From NCBI RefSeq assembly GCF_900108565.1, contig NZ_LT629971.1, positions 682,001 through 746,000 of the forward strand: 64,000 nucleotides of DNA, given 5' to 3'. This DNA comes from Mycolicibacterium rutilum (GTDB lineage Bacteria; Actinomycetota; Actinomycetes; Mycobacteriales; Mycobacteriaceae). The notes beneath the pieces are model-generated. The model saw nothing but the letters and a program-made list of their open reading frames with translations. It was not told the origin of the DNA and ran no database searches. Positions 1-7,127 of the stretch are shown piece after piece (the stretch's first letter is position 1; every line of letters begins with the position of its first letter). A program made the position numbers and the translations under genes.

Positions 1-188
1 CCGAGCACCAGGGCGCCGTCCGGCGGTGCGAACTCCGCGGCGGGATGGTCGCGCAGCCACTTCAGCACGGCGCTCTCGGTAGGCCCATAGCGCTGTGAGT
101 ACTCGACTGCCAATTCAGCCAGCAGCGGCTCGACCAGGGGGTCGTCCTGGCTGACGGCGACGAAGCTCAACTGGCTGGACACGGACAT
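1..188 (-). CDS. GNAT-like acetyltransferase, N-terminal part (cut by window edge)
   Basis: Reading leftward from ATG at 188, the frame stays open to the window edge and gives 62 residues beginning MSVSSQLSFVAVSQDD. The stretch with DDPLVEPLLAELAVEY followed by a Tyr/Arg/Gly-rich turn looks like the N-terminal helix of GCN5-type N-acetyltransferases found in actinobacteria. The acetyl-CoA binding motif (R/Q-x-x-G-x-G/A) would lie outside the window, so the family is inferred from the N-terminus only. It is divergent from the SDR gene at 305; the 116-nt gap holds the SDR operator. Confidence 0.5.
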   Translation of the reverse strand, partial: MSVSSQLSFVAVSQDDPLVEPLLAELAVEYSQRYGPTESAVLKWLRDHPAAEFAPPDGALVL

Positions 189-276
189 CACTCAACTGTC
201 CAACGCGGAGTGGGCACGTGCATTCCGGTGCGGTACATCTACTCAGGCTGATCGAAAAAACGCGCACTTCCGCCGA

Positions 277-298
277 AAACTTGACACGTGTAAAGTTT
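277..298. promoter_or_regulatory. 22-bp near-perfect palindromic operator overlapping the SDR -10
   Basis: Two 11-bp half-sites, AAACTTGACAC and GTGTAAAGTTT, form a palindrome with one mismatched pair. The right half contains TAAAGT (291-296), a TANNNT -10 hexamer lying 8 nt before the ATG at 305, so a bound protein would block RNA polymerase. The size and symmetry fit a TetR-family dimer, but no regulator gene is adjacent within the window. Confidence 0.6.
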
Positions 299-304
299 GG
301 CGCC

Positions 305-1156
305 ATGGACAACATCAGGGGTAAGACCATCGCGATCACCGGTGCCGCCCGCGGCATCGGGTTCGCGACCGCGAAGGCGCTGCTGGCCCGCGGCGCCCGG
401 GTCGTGATCGGCGACCGTGACGTGGCGCTGCAGGAGTCGGCGGTCGCGCAGTTGACCAAGCTTGGCTCGGTGTCGGGCTATCCGCTCGACGTGACCGACC
501 GCGAGTCGTTCGCCACCTTCCTCGACAAGGCCCGCACCGACGGCGGCGGCCGCATCGACGTGCTGATCAACAACGCCGGCGTGATGCCGATCGGACCGTT
601 CGTCGACGAGTCCGAGCAGTCGATCCGCTCGTCGCTGGAGGTGAATCTCTACGGGGTGATCACCGGCTGCCAGCTCGTGCTGCCGGACATGATCGCGCGC
701 CGCAGCGGTCACATCATCAACATCGCGTCGCTGTCCGGGCTCATCCCGGTCCCCGGTCAGGTGGTCTACGTCGGCGCCAAGTTCGGTGTGGTGGGACTGA
801 CGGCCGCGCTGGCCGACGAGGTCGCGCCGCACAACGTCGACGTCTCGGTCATCATGCCGCCGTTCACCAACACCGAATTGATCTCGGGCACCAAGAGCGG
901 CGGCGCGATCAAGCCGGTCGAGCCGGAGGAGATCGCCGCCGCGATCATCAAGACGCTCGAGAAGCCGAAAACCCATGTGGCCGTGCCGACTCCGCTGCGT
1001 TTCACCGCGCAGGCCGCGCAGATGCTCGGCCCCCGCGGCCGTCGCTGGCTCAACAACAAGCTGGGGCTGGACCGGGTGTTCCTCGACTTCGACAGCTCCG
1101 CGCGCAAGGGTTACGAGGACCGGGCCCGCGCCGCGCAGGGCGTCGTCGAAGACTAA
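305..1156 (+). CDS. SDR family oxidoreductase
   Basis: A 283-aa short-chain dehydrogenase/reductase with a Rossmann fold. The coenzyme motif TGAARGIG is near residue 14, the NNAG motif near residue 88, and the catalytic residues are Ser in the IASLSG stretch and Tyr/Lys in YVGAK. The C-terminal third after residue 220 is longer than in classical 250-aa SDRs and may cover a hydrophobic substrate. The ATG at 305 is preferred over the upstream in-frame ATG at 218 because it starts the conserved fold and lies 8 nt after a TAAAGT -10, implying a leaderless mRNA. The palindrome over the promoter suggests inducible expression. Substrate unknown. Confidence 0.85.
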   Translation: MDNIRGKTIAITGAARGIGFATAKALLARGARVVIGDRDVALQESAVAQLTKLGSVSGYPLDVTDRESFATFLDKARTDGGGRIDVLINNAGVMPIGPFVDESEQSIRSSLEVNLYGVITGCQLVLPDMIARRSGHIINIASLSGLIPVPGQVVYVGAKFGVVGLTAALADEVAPHNVDVSVIMPPFTNTELISGTKSGGAIKPVEPEEIAAAIIKTLEKPKTHVAVPTPLRFTAQAAQMLGPRGRRWLNNKLGLDRVFLDFDSSARKGYEDRARAAQGVVED

Positions 1157-1175
1157 GTCCGTTCCCCCGCGAGCG

Positions 1176-1586
1176 CTAGAACGTCGGTGCGGGGTCGCCG
1201 AGCCGGTAGGCCTCGATGACGTCGAGGCTGGCGAACAACTCGTCGAAGTCGAACTGGTAGTCGTCGGCGGTGCCGACGAACACGACGTGGGCGATGTCGG
1301 CGGCCTCCTCCGCGGTCAGCACGATCGTCGTCACCGTCACGAGTTCCTCGTCGGGCACCTCGGCGTGCGACGGCGGAAAGAACCACAGCGCCGACTCCTC
1401 GTCGGACACCTCGTCGTCGAATACCCACCCGCGCTCGGTGATTCGCTCGTCGAACGCCTCCAGCACCGCTGCGGTCGTGGTCTGCTCGGCCACGGCGTCC
1501 ATCACGCCGGCCGGCAGCCACCGCTCGTCGCGGGCGGCCTGGCGCTTGCGGCGACGAGCCTTCTTGCGTTCGCTGTTGCGGGACAC
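1176..1586 (-). CDS. conserved hypothetical protein, basic N-terminus
   Basis: A 136-aa protein with a very basic start (SERKKARRRKRQAARDE) followed by an acidic, mixed alpha/beta body with no signal peptide or membrane segment. I do not recognise a named family. It begins with GTG at 1586, directly abutting the metZ stop codon (1587-1589), so it is the last gene of the purT-metZ run and probably co-translated. The basic tail could touch nucleic acid or a membrane surface, but that is a guess. Confidence 0.75.
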   Translation of the reverse strand: MSRNSERKKARRRKRQAARDERWLPAGVMDAVAEQTTTAAVLEAFDERITERGWVFDDEVSDEESALWFFPPSHAEVPDEELVTVTTIVLTAEEAADIAHVVFVGTADDYQFDFDELFASLDVIEAYRLGDPAPTF

Positions 1587-2801
1587 CTAGGCCAGCGCCT
1601 GATCGAGGTCGTTGAGCAGGTCGTCGGCGCCCTCCAGCCCCACCGAGATGCGCACCACGCCGTCGCCGAGGCCGATCGCCGCCCGCCCCTCGGGTCCCAT
1701 CGCCCGGTGGGTGGTGGTCGCCGGATGGGTGATCAACGACTTCGAGTCGCCGAGGTTGTTCGAGATGTCGATGATGTTCAGCTTGTCGAGCACCTCGAAC
1801 GCGCGCTCCTTCGTCCCACCCGCGAGCTCGAACGTGACAACCGTTCCGCCCCCGGTCATCTGGCGCTTGGCCAAGTCGTACTGCGGGTGCGACTCCAGGA
1901 ACGGGTAGCGGACCCAGCTGACCGCGGGATGGCCCTGCAGGAACTCGGCGATCCGCTGCGCCGACGCGTTCTGGTGCTCCACCCGGACCGCCAGCGTCTC
2001 CAGACCCTTGAGCAGCGTCCACGCGTTGAACGGGCTCAGCGCGGGTCCGGTGTGGCGCATCAACTTCTGCACCGGCTCGTCGATGTACTGCTGATCGCCG
2101 AGAATGGCCCCGCCGAGCACCCGGCCCTGGCCGTCGATGTGCTTGGTGCCCGAGTAGACCACGACGTCGACGCCGAGCGGGAAGCCCTGCTGCAGGATCG
2201 GTGTCGCGAACACGTTGTCCAACACGACTTTTGCGCCGGCGGCGTGCGCCATTTCGGACACCGCCGCGATGTCGACCAGCGACTGCATCGGGTTCGACGG
2301 CGTCTCGAAGAACACCGCCTGAGTGGGCACCGACAGGGCCTGCTCCCACTGCGAGAGGTCGTCACCGTCGACGAACACCGTCTCCACACCCCAGCGGGGC
2401 AGGATCTCGTTGCACACCACAAAGCACGAGCCGAACAGGCTGCGCGCCGCGACCAGCCGGTCTCCCGCGGCCAGCAGTGCACCCAGCGAGGTGAACACCG
2501 CGGCCATGCCCGTCGCGGTGGCGAAACACGCCGGCGCGCCCTCGATCAGCCGCAGCCGCTCCTCGAACATCGAGATCGTCGGATTGCCGTAGCGCGAGTA
2601 GACATACCGGTCCACCTCACCGGTGAACGCCTTCTCCGCTTCCGCCGCGGACGAGTACACGTATCCGGAGGTGAGGAACAGGCCCTCGGCGGTCTCCTCG
2701 AAACCCGACCGCAGCAACCCGCCGCGCACGCCGATCGTGGCCTGGCTGACCCCCTCGGGCAGTTCGGCGGGCCTGCGCACCGACGGCACCTGGTCGGTCA
2801 T
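1587..2801 (-). CDS. metZ: O-succinylhomoserine sulfhydrylase
   Basis: A 404-aa PLP enzyme of the Cys/Met metabolism family, which makes homocysteine from O-succinylhomoserine and sulfide on the methionine pathway. The N-terminus carries YVYSRYGNPT, the PLP phosphate region and ETPSNPMQ are visible, and the Schiff-base Lys lies in SGTKHIDGQGR around residue 219. The length is normal for the family. The ATG at 2801 overlaps the TGA of the rhodanese gene by 4 nt, so translation is coupled. The pairing of a rhodanese-domain protein with metZ matches M. tuberculosis Rv0390-Rv0391 and suggests sulfur handling in methionine synthesis. Confidence 0.95.
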   Translation of the reverse strand: MTDQVPSVRRPAELPEGVSQATIGVRGGLLRSGFEETAEGLFLTSGYVYSSAAEAEKAFTGEVDRYVYSRYGNPTISMFEERLRLIEGAPACFATATGMAAVFTSLGALLAAGDRLVAARSLFGSCFVVCNEILPRWGVETVFVDGDDLSQWEQALSVPTQAVFFETPSNPMQSLVDIAAVSEMAHAAGAKVVLDNVFATPILQQGFPLGVDVVVYSGTKHIDGQGRVLGGAILGDQQYIDEPVQKLMRHTGPALSPFNAWTLLKGLETLAVRVEHQNASAQRIAEFLQGHPAVSWVRYPFLESHPQYDLAKRQMTGGGTVVTFELAGGTKERAFEVLDKLNIIDISNNLGDSKSLITHPATTTHRAMGPEGRAAIGLGDGVVRISVGLEGADDLLNDLDQALA

Positions 2802-3229
2802 GACTGCTTCCAGGGCAGCCCGACGGCCTTCCAGCCGGTGCCGCCGCGGTGCTGGTGCTCGTCGAGGTTGCCCTCGAAACCGTCGAGCACGTTGTAGGAC
2901 GGGCCGATCCCGGCTTCGGTGGCCGCCTCGGCAGCCCCGATCGACCGGTTTCCGGAGCGACACAAGAACACCACGGGCCTTTCCCCTGGCGTGACGCCCG
3001 CGCTCTTGAGGTCCTCGACGAACGCCTCGTTGCGGGTGCCGTCGACGCGGTTCCACTCGATGAACAGCACGTCGCGGTCCAGAGTCGACAGATCGGGCAC
3101 CCCGACGAACCGCCACTCGGCGTCGCTGCGACAGTCCACCAGCACGGCATCCGGGGTCTCGGTCAGCAGCGTCCAAGCCTCCTCGGGCGTGATGTCTCCG
3201 GCGTATGTCACGGTCGTTGAGTCTCCCAC
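2798..3229 (-). CDS. rhodanese-domain sulfurtransferase
   Basis: A 143-aa single rhodanese domain with the Cys-containing active loop CRSGNRS near residue 90, the Asp in LVDCRSDAEW and the typical C-terminal GGTGWKA. It probably carries a persulfide on that Cys and could feed sulfur to the overlapping metZ enzyme; that role is inferred from gene order. The family and neighbourhood match Rv0390. There is no signal peptide, so it is cytosolic. It starts with ATG at 3229, two bases after the stop of the upstream membrane protein. Confidence 0.9.
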   Translation of the reverse strand: MGDSTTVTYAGDITPEEAWTLLTETPDAVLVDCRSDAEWRFVGVPDLSTLDRDVLFIEWNRVDGTRNEAFVEDLKSAGVTPGERPVVFLCRSGNRSIGAAEAATEAGIGPSYNVLDGFEGNLDEHQHRGGTGWKAVGLPWKQS

Positions 3230-3231
3230 AG

Positions 3232-3690
3232 CTACCTGGGTCCGGGGGAACAGACCTTCCAGGCCTCACCCTCGCGGACGAACGTCATTTCGACGGTGTT
3301 CTTAGCGTCGGGCGCCTTGTCGAAATGGTAGGTCACCTTGGCGGTGGCCCGGTCACCGTCGATCGCGATGTCGGTGACGTCGTCGACGAATCGCTCGCCG
3401 TGCTGACCGACCGAATCTCGTTGCGCGGCAAGTACATCTGCCTCCGACCCCTGCTGCCCGGCGCATGTGTAGGTGCGGAAGTCGGCATAGCTCTGCCGTT
3501 GCAGCGCATCATTCTGGCCGACCGCGGCCAACGCCACCTGCTGATCGGGTGGAGGTGCGTCGTCGCCGAAGAAATTCAGCAGCCCGATTGCGATCACCAC
3601 GAGCACAAAGATCACCAGCCCGGCCATAAACGGCGCCGCGGTCGAGCGGTCCCGGGAGGTCCCGTCGGCTCCGGACACCGGCGTCACCAC
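3232..3690 (-). CDS. membrane-anchored NTF2-like protein, function unknown
   Basis: A 152-aa protein with a short cytosolic start, one transmembrane helix (about residues 22-42, GLVIFVLVVIAIGLL) and an extracytoplasmic domain. The domain ends with an alpha+beta stretch of alternating strands (VTYHFDK, VEMTFVREG, WKVC) like the small NTF2/DUF4878-type domains of mycobacterial membrane proteins. It has two Cys, one near the middle (YTCAGQ) and one at the C-terminus, perhaps a disulfide. It overlaps purT by 7 nt. It resembles in plan the protein at 16878-17702. Confidence 0.75.
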   Translation of the reverse strand: MVTPVSGADGTSRDRSTAAPFMAGLVIFVLVVIAIGLLNFFGDDAPPPDQQVALAAVGQNDALQRQSYADFRTYTCAGQQGSEADVLAAQRDSVGQHGERFVDDVTDIAIDGDRATAKVTYHFDKAPDAKNTVEMTFVREGEAWKVCSPGPR

Positions 3691-4880
3691 AGCCCGCGCA
3701 GGGTCGCCGTCACGCGCCGGGCACGGTCCCGCGCGACGATCGGATCCGGTGCGGTCGCCAGCGCCACCGCCAGCCGGCGGGCCTCGGTCTCGTCGGGGCG
3801 GTCGAACAACCGCAGATCGCTCTCGGCGACCTCGAGCGCCTCGGCGAGCACGGTCTGCCGGTCGGCGCCTGCCGTCGGCTTCATCTCCGCGCCCGCATAG
3901 GTGACCTCGGCCGCGGCCGGCGAGATCATGATGGTGTCGACGGGCAGGCCGAGGATCGCCCTGGCGTGCAGTTCGAACTCGGACAGCCGCTGCGAGCGCA
4001 GCGTGACCAGGCCGCTGTCGTGCGGACGCGGCCGCACGGTGTCGAAGTAGACCTCGTCACCGCGGACCAGCAGTTCGACGCCGAACACACCGCGCCCGCC
4101 CAGCGAGTTGACGATGCGGGCGCCGATCGACTTCGCGGAGTCCAGCGCGGTCGGCGACAACGCTTGCGGCTGCCAGGTTTCCAGCACGTCGCCGTCGCGC
4201 AGCCGGTGTCCGATCGGCTCACAGAAGTGCACCGCCGGACCGGTCGGGCCGATCGTGCGCACGGTCAGCAGCGTGACCTCGACGTCGACGTCGACCACCG
4301 ACTCGACCATCACCCGGTTGTGCGGGATGCGGCCCGCCGCGATCGCGCGGTGCCACGCCGGTTCGACGTCCTCGGGGCGCACCAGCACCGACTCCCCTTC
4401 GCCGGGCGCCGACGCGATCGGCTTGACCACCAGCGGGAACCCGGCGTGCTGCGCGACGGCCGCCAACTCCTCCGTCGACCCGGCGAACCAGAACGGCGCG
4501 GTCGGCAGCCCCAACTCGTCGGAGGCAAGCCTGCGCAGGCCCTCGCGGTCCAGCGACAGCCGGGTGCTGCGCGGGGTCGGAAACACCTCGACGGCGCCGC
4601 GCTCGGCGACCGCGATGAGCGCGTCGGTGGCGATCACGCCCGCCTCGGCCACCACGTAGCGCGGCTGCTCCTTCTCGATGAGCGCCGTGAGCGCCTCCGC
4701 GTCGTTCATCTTGACGACGGCGGAGCGGTCCGCGACACCGTGGGCGGGCGCGTCGGCGTAGCGGTCCACCGCGATGACCTCGGTGCCGAGCCGCTGAAAC
4801 GCCAGCGCCAACTCGCGGCTGAGCTCGCTGGCGCCGAGCAGCATCACCGCCGGCGCCTCGTTCTCGGTCCCGTCACTCAT
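3684..4880 (-). CDS. purT: formate-dependent phosphoribosylglycinamide formyltransferase
   Basis: A 398-aa ATP-grasp enzyme that formylates GAR with formate and ATP in purine synthesis. The N-terminal segment VMLLGASELSRELALAFQR begins the Rossmann-like domain; ATP-grasp features include FPLVVKPIASAPGEGES, the MVESVVDVDVEVT strand and GGRGVFGVELLV with its following VRPRPHDSG. The order matches M. tuberculosis purT (Rv0389). I place the start at ATG 4880, which overlaps the stop of a short upstream ORF; ATG 4886 in the same frame is the alternative. Promoter and uORF are described separately. Confidence 0.92.
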   Translation of the reverse strand: MSDGTENEAPAVMLLGASELSRELALAFQRLGTEVIAVDRYADAPAHGVADRSAVVKMNDAEALTALIEKEQPRYVVAEAGVIATDALIAVAERGAVEVFPTPRSTRLSLDREGLRRLASDELGLPTAPFWFAGSTEELAAVAQHAGFPLVVKPIASAPGEGESVLVRPEDVEPAWHRAIAAGRIPHNRVMVESVVDVDVEVTLLTVRTIGPTGPAVHFCEPIGHRLRDGDVLETWQPQALSPTALDSAKSIGARIVNSLGGRGVFGVELLVRGDEVYFDTVRPRPHDSGLVTLRSQRLSEFELHARAILGLPVDTIMISPAAAEVTYAGAEMKPTAGADRQTVLAEALEVAESDLRLFDRPDETEARRLAVALATAPDPIVARDRARRVTATLRGLW

Positions 4881-4909
4881 AGCCATCCGCGCGTCCAGGC
4901 TGCCAGCAT
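4877..4909 (-). CDS. candidate leaderless upstream ORF (10 aa) coupled to purT
   Basis: A TATCTT hexamer on the minus strand (4922-4917) fits a -10 element, and 7 nt further downstream ATG at 4909 opens MLAAWTRGWL, whose TGA (4879-4877) overlaps the purT ATG at 4880. Mycobacteria translate leaderless ATG starts efficiently and use small leaderless uORFs in attenuation, so a coupled or regulatory role is plausible. The peptide holds two Trp and one Arg in ten residues. No similar peptide is known to me, and the coding claim is inference. Confidence 0.45.
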   Translation of the reverse strand: MLAAWTRGWL

Positions 4910-4960
4910 GCTGACCAAGATACGACCGAGCAGGGTAAGTCGGTAAAGCGCGCACAGCTC

Positions 4961-6574
4961 ATGGAAGGTTGGTGTCTCGTGGGTGCCCCACTGCTTGCGG
5001 CTCTGGTGGCCGCGGTCCTGTTGGCCGCGCTGGCCCGCCGGTTCGACGTGTCGGCGCCGCTGGCGCTGGTGGTCGCCGGGTTGGCGGGGAGCCTGATCCC
5101 GGGCCTGGGCGCCGTCGAGCTCGATCCCGACCTGGTGCTGTTCGTGCTGCTGCCGCCGCTGCTGTGGTCGGCCGGCTTGGAGAGCAGCTACCTGGCGCTG
5201 CGGCGCAACATCCGGCCGATCTCGCTGCTGGCGGTCGGGCTGCCGCTGGTCACGACGTTCGCGGTCGGGATCGTCGCGTTCCACACCGTGCCGGAGCTGA
5301 CCGTGGCCGCCGCGCTGGTGCTGGGCGCGATCGTCGCGCCCCCGGACGCGGTGTCGGCGACAGCGATCGGCCGACGCGTCGGCCTGCCGCGCCGGCTGAT
5401 GACCCTGCTGGGCGGGGAGAGCCTGCTCAACGACGCCACCGCGCTGACCGCCTACAAGGTGACGCTGGCCGCGGCGATCGGCACCGCGACCAGTTGGACC
5501 GGAGGGCTCGCCACGTTCGGGTTCGCGGCCGCCGGCGGGGTGGCGGTCGGCGCGGTGCTGGGGGCGGTGCTCTCGTGGCTGCGGTGGCGGCTGCGCGATC
5601 CCCTGATCGAGAGCGCCCTCGGGCTCGTCGCGCCGTTCCTCATCTACCTGGCCGCCGAGACCATCGACGGCTCCGGCGTGCTGGCCGTCGTCGTGGCCGC
5701 GCTGATCCTCGGGCAGCGGTCCACTCGGGCCAGCTACCAGACCCGGTTGCAGGACTTCGCGCTGTGGAAGGCCGTGCAGCTGCTGCTGGAGTCGTTCGTG
5801 TTCCTGATGATCGGCCTGCAGCTGCCCAAGGTGATCGACGAGTTGACCGGCATCCGCGCGGCGACGCTCATCGTGGCGTCGGTCTCTGTGCTGGCGACGG
5901 TGATCGGCGTGCGGATCGCGTGGATGTACCTGTTCGCCTACGTCCCGCGGCTGCTGTCGCCACGCATCCGGCGCAACGAGAAGGCCCCCACCCCCGCGCA
6001 GGTGTTCGTGCTGGGGTGGGCAGGCATGCGCGGGGTGGTGTCACTGGCAGCGGCGTTCGGCGTGCCGGCCGCGACGCTGTCCGGCGACCCGTTCCCGGGG
6101 CGACCCCAGCTGGTGTTCCTCACGTTCGTCGTCGTGGTGGGGACCCTGCTGCTGCACGGGCTCACCCTGCCGTGGCTGATCCGCCGGCTCGGGGTCTGCG
6201 GTGACGACGCCGACGCCGACGCGGTCGCCGAGGCGGCCGCACAGGACAAGGCGTCGCGCGCGGCGGCCGACCGCCTCGAGGAGCTCCTGGCCGACGCGGA
6301 CCCCGGCGGCGTGCAGGCCCGGGCCGCCGATGTGTTGCGCGCGTGGAACACCCGGCGCCGCGATTCGGCGTGGGAGCGGCTGGGCCGCGGCCGGCCGCCG
6401 GCTTCAGGTGATGAGACCCCGATGGCCGCGTTTCGCCGGCTGCGGCTGGAGATGCTGGCCGCCGAACGGGCCGCCTTCATCGCCGAGCGCGACAGCGGCC
6501 GCATCGACGACGAGGTGCTGCGATCGGTGCTGCACAACCTCGATCTCGAGGAGGCGACCCTCAACGCGCGATGA
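4961..6574 (+). CDS. CPA1 family Na+/H+ antiporter
   Basis: A 537-aa integral membrane protein. About 12 hydrophobic helices fill residues 1-410, including LFVLLPPLLWSAGLE, the APPDAVSATAIGRR segment and GGESLLNDATALTAY with the Asp typical of the ion-binding site of NhaP/NHE-type exchangers. A charged cytosolic tail of about 130 residues, rich in Ala, Arg and Glu, follows and may sense pH. It is divergent from purT. An alternative GTG start at 4979, after a GGAAGG ribosome site, is possible and would remove six residues. It stops 3 nt before the convergent MarR gene. Confidence 0.9.
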   Translation: MEGWCLVGAPLLAALVAAVLLAALARRFDVSAPLALVVAGLAGSLIPGLGAVELDPDLVLFVLLPPLLWSAGLESSYLALRRNIRPISLLAVGLPLVTTFAVGIVAFHTVPELTVAAALVLGAIVAPPDAVSATAIGRRVGLPRRLMTLLGGESLLNDATALTAYKVTLAAAIGTATSWTGGLATFGFAAAGGVAVGAVLGAVLSWLRWRLRDPLIESALGLVAPFLIYLAAETIDGSGVLAVVVAALILGQRSTRASYQTRLQDFALWKAVQLLLESFVFLMIGLQLPKVIDELTGIRAATLIVASVSVLATVIGVRIAWMYLFAYVPRLLSPRIRRNEKAPTPAQVFVLGWAGMRGVVSLAAAFGVPAATLSGDPFPGRPQLVFLTFVVVVGTLLLHGLTLPWLIRRLGVCGDDADADAVAEAAAQDKASRAAADRLEELLADADPGGVQARAADVLRAWNTRRRDSAWERLGRGRPPASGDETPMAAFRRLRLEMLAAERAAFIAERDSGRIDDEVLRSVLHNLDLEEATLNAR

Positions 6575-6577
6575 CCG

Positions 6578-7063
6578 TCACCCCGAGACCACGGTGTCGT
6601 CGAGCTCACCGCGGAACTCGCGCATCGCCTCGATGAGCGCGGTGAACGTGCGGTGCGCGGCGGCCAAGTCGGCGTCCGACAGCCCCTCCAGCGCGCCGCG
6701 GGTGCGCTGCCCGAGCGGCGTGAAAAACCCGCGCGCGACCGCCATTCCGTGCTCGGCCACCCGCAGGATCACCTTACGGCGGTCCTTCGGATCGGACTCG
6801 CGACGAAAGTGCCCGGAGGCGATCATCCGCTCGACGAGATAGGTGATCGCCGCGCCCGACATGCCCATGCGCCTGCGCAGGTCACCCGCCGTCAGCGGCG
6901 TGCCCGCGGTCTCGGCCACCATCACGTAGAGCAGTGCGCGAAAGTCGTTGGCGGCCACGTCGTGTCGGCTCGCGAACAGCCTGCCTATCTCGTCGGACTC
7001 GGCGTTCATCGCCCGCACGTCGGCGGCGATCATCGCCTCCAGTGCGTCACGGTCGGCGGCCAC
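6578..7063 (-). CDS. MarR family transcriptional regulator
   Basis: A 161-aa winged-helix protein. The HTH region lies around residues 55-80 (LTAGDLRRRMGMSGAAITY) and the wing carries SDPKDRRKVILR, the hallmark DxRxxxxx(L/I) wing of MarR proteins. The GTG at 7063 follows a TATGCT -10 (minus strand 7075-7070) by 6 nt, so the mRNA is probably leaderless. It is divergent from an MMPL exporter with only 64 nt between, and most likely represses both; the ligand is unknown. Confidence 0.9.
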   Translation of the reverse strand: MAADRDALEAMIAADVRAMNAESDEIGRLFASRHDVAANDFRALLYVMVAETAGTPLTAGDLRRRMGMSGAAITYLVERMIASGHFRRESDPKDRRKVILRVAEHGMAVARGFFTPLGQRTRGALEGLSDADLAAAHRTFTALIEAMREFRGELDDTVVSG

Positions 7064-7127
7064 GCCGAAAGCATAGGGCCGTCCGACCGCATTTGATTAA
7101 TCGTTAAGAATCTGAAATATTTGTGGT
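7064..7127. promoter_or_regulatory. divergent MarR/MMPL promoter with AT-rich operator
   Basis: This 64-nt spacer is much richer in A/T than its surroundings. TTAA-TCG-TTAA (7097-7107) is flanked by GATT at 7095 and AATC at 7109, an imperfect inverted repeat of the size MarR dimers bind. A TATGCT -10 for the regulator (minus strand, 7075-7070) and an AATATT -10 for the exporter (7116-7121) both end 6 nt from their start codons. Confidence 0.5.

Noticed and set aside
281..286. TTGACA as a -35 element for the SDR gene
   Set aside because: Only 4 nt separate it from the TAAAGT -10; it is simply part of the 22-bp palindrome.
975..2897. Long open frame on the + strand opposite metZ and its neighbours
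   Set aside because: Its product is Arg/His/Gly-rich with no recognisable fold; it is the complement of codon-biased high-GC genes.
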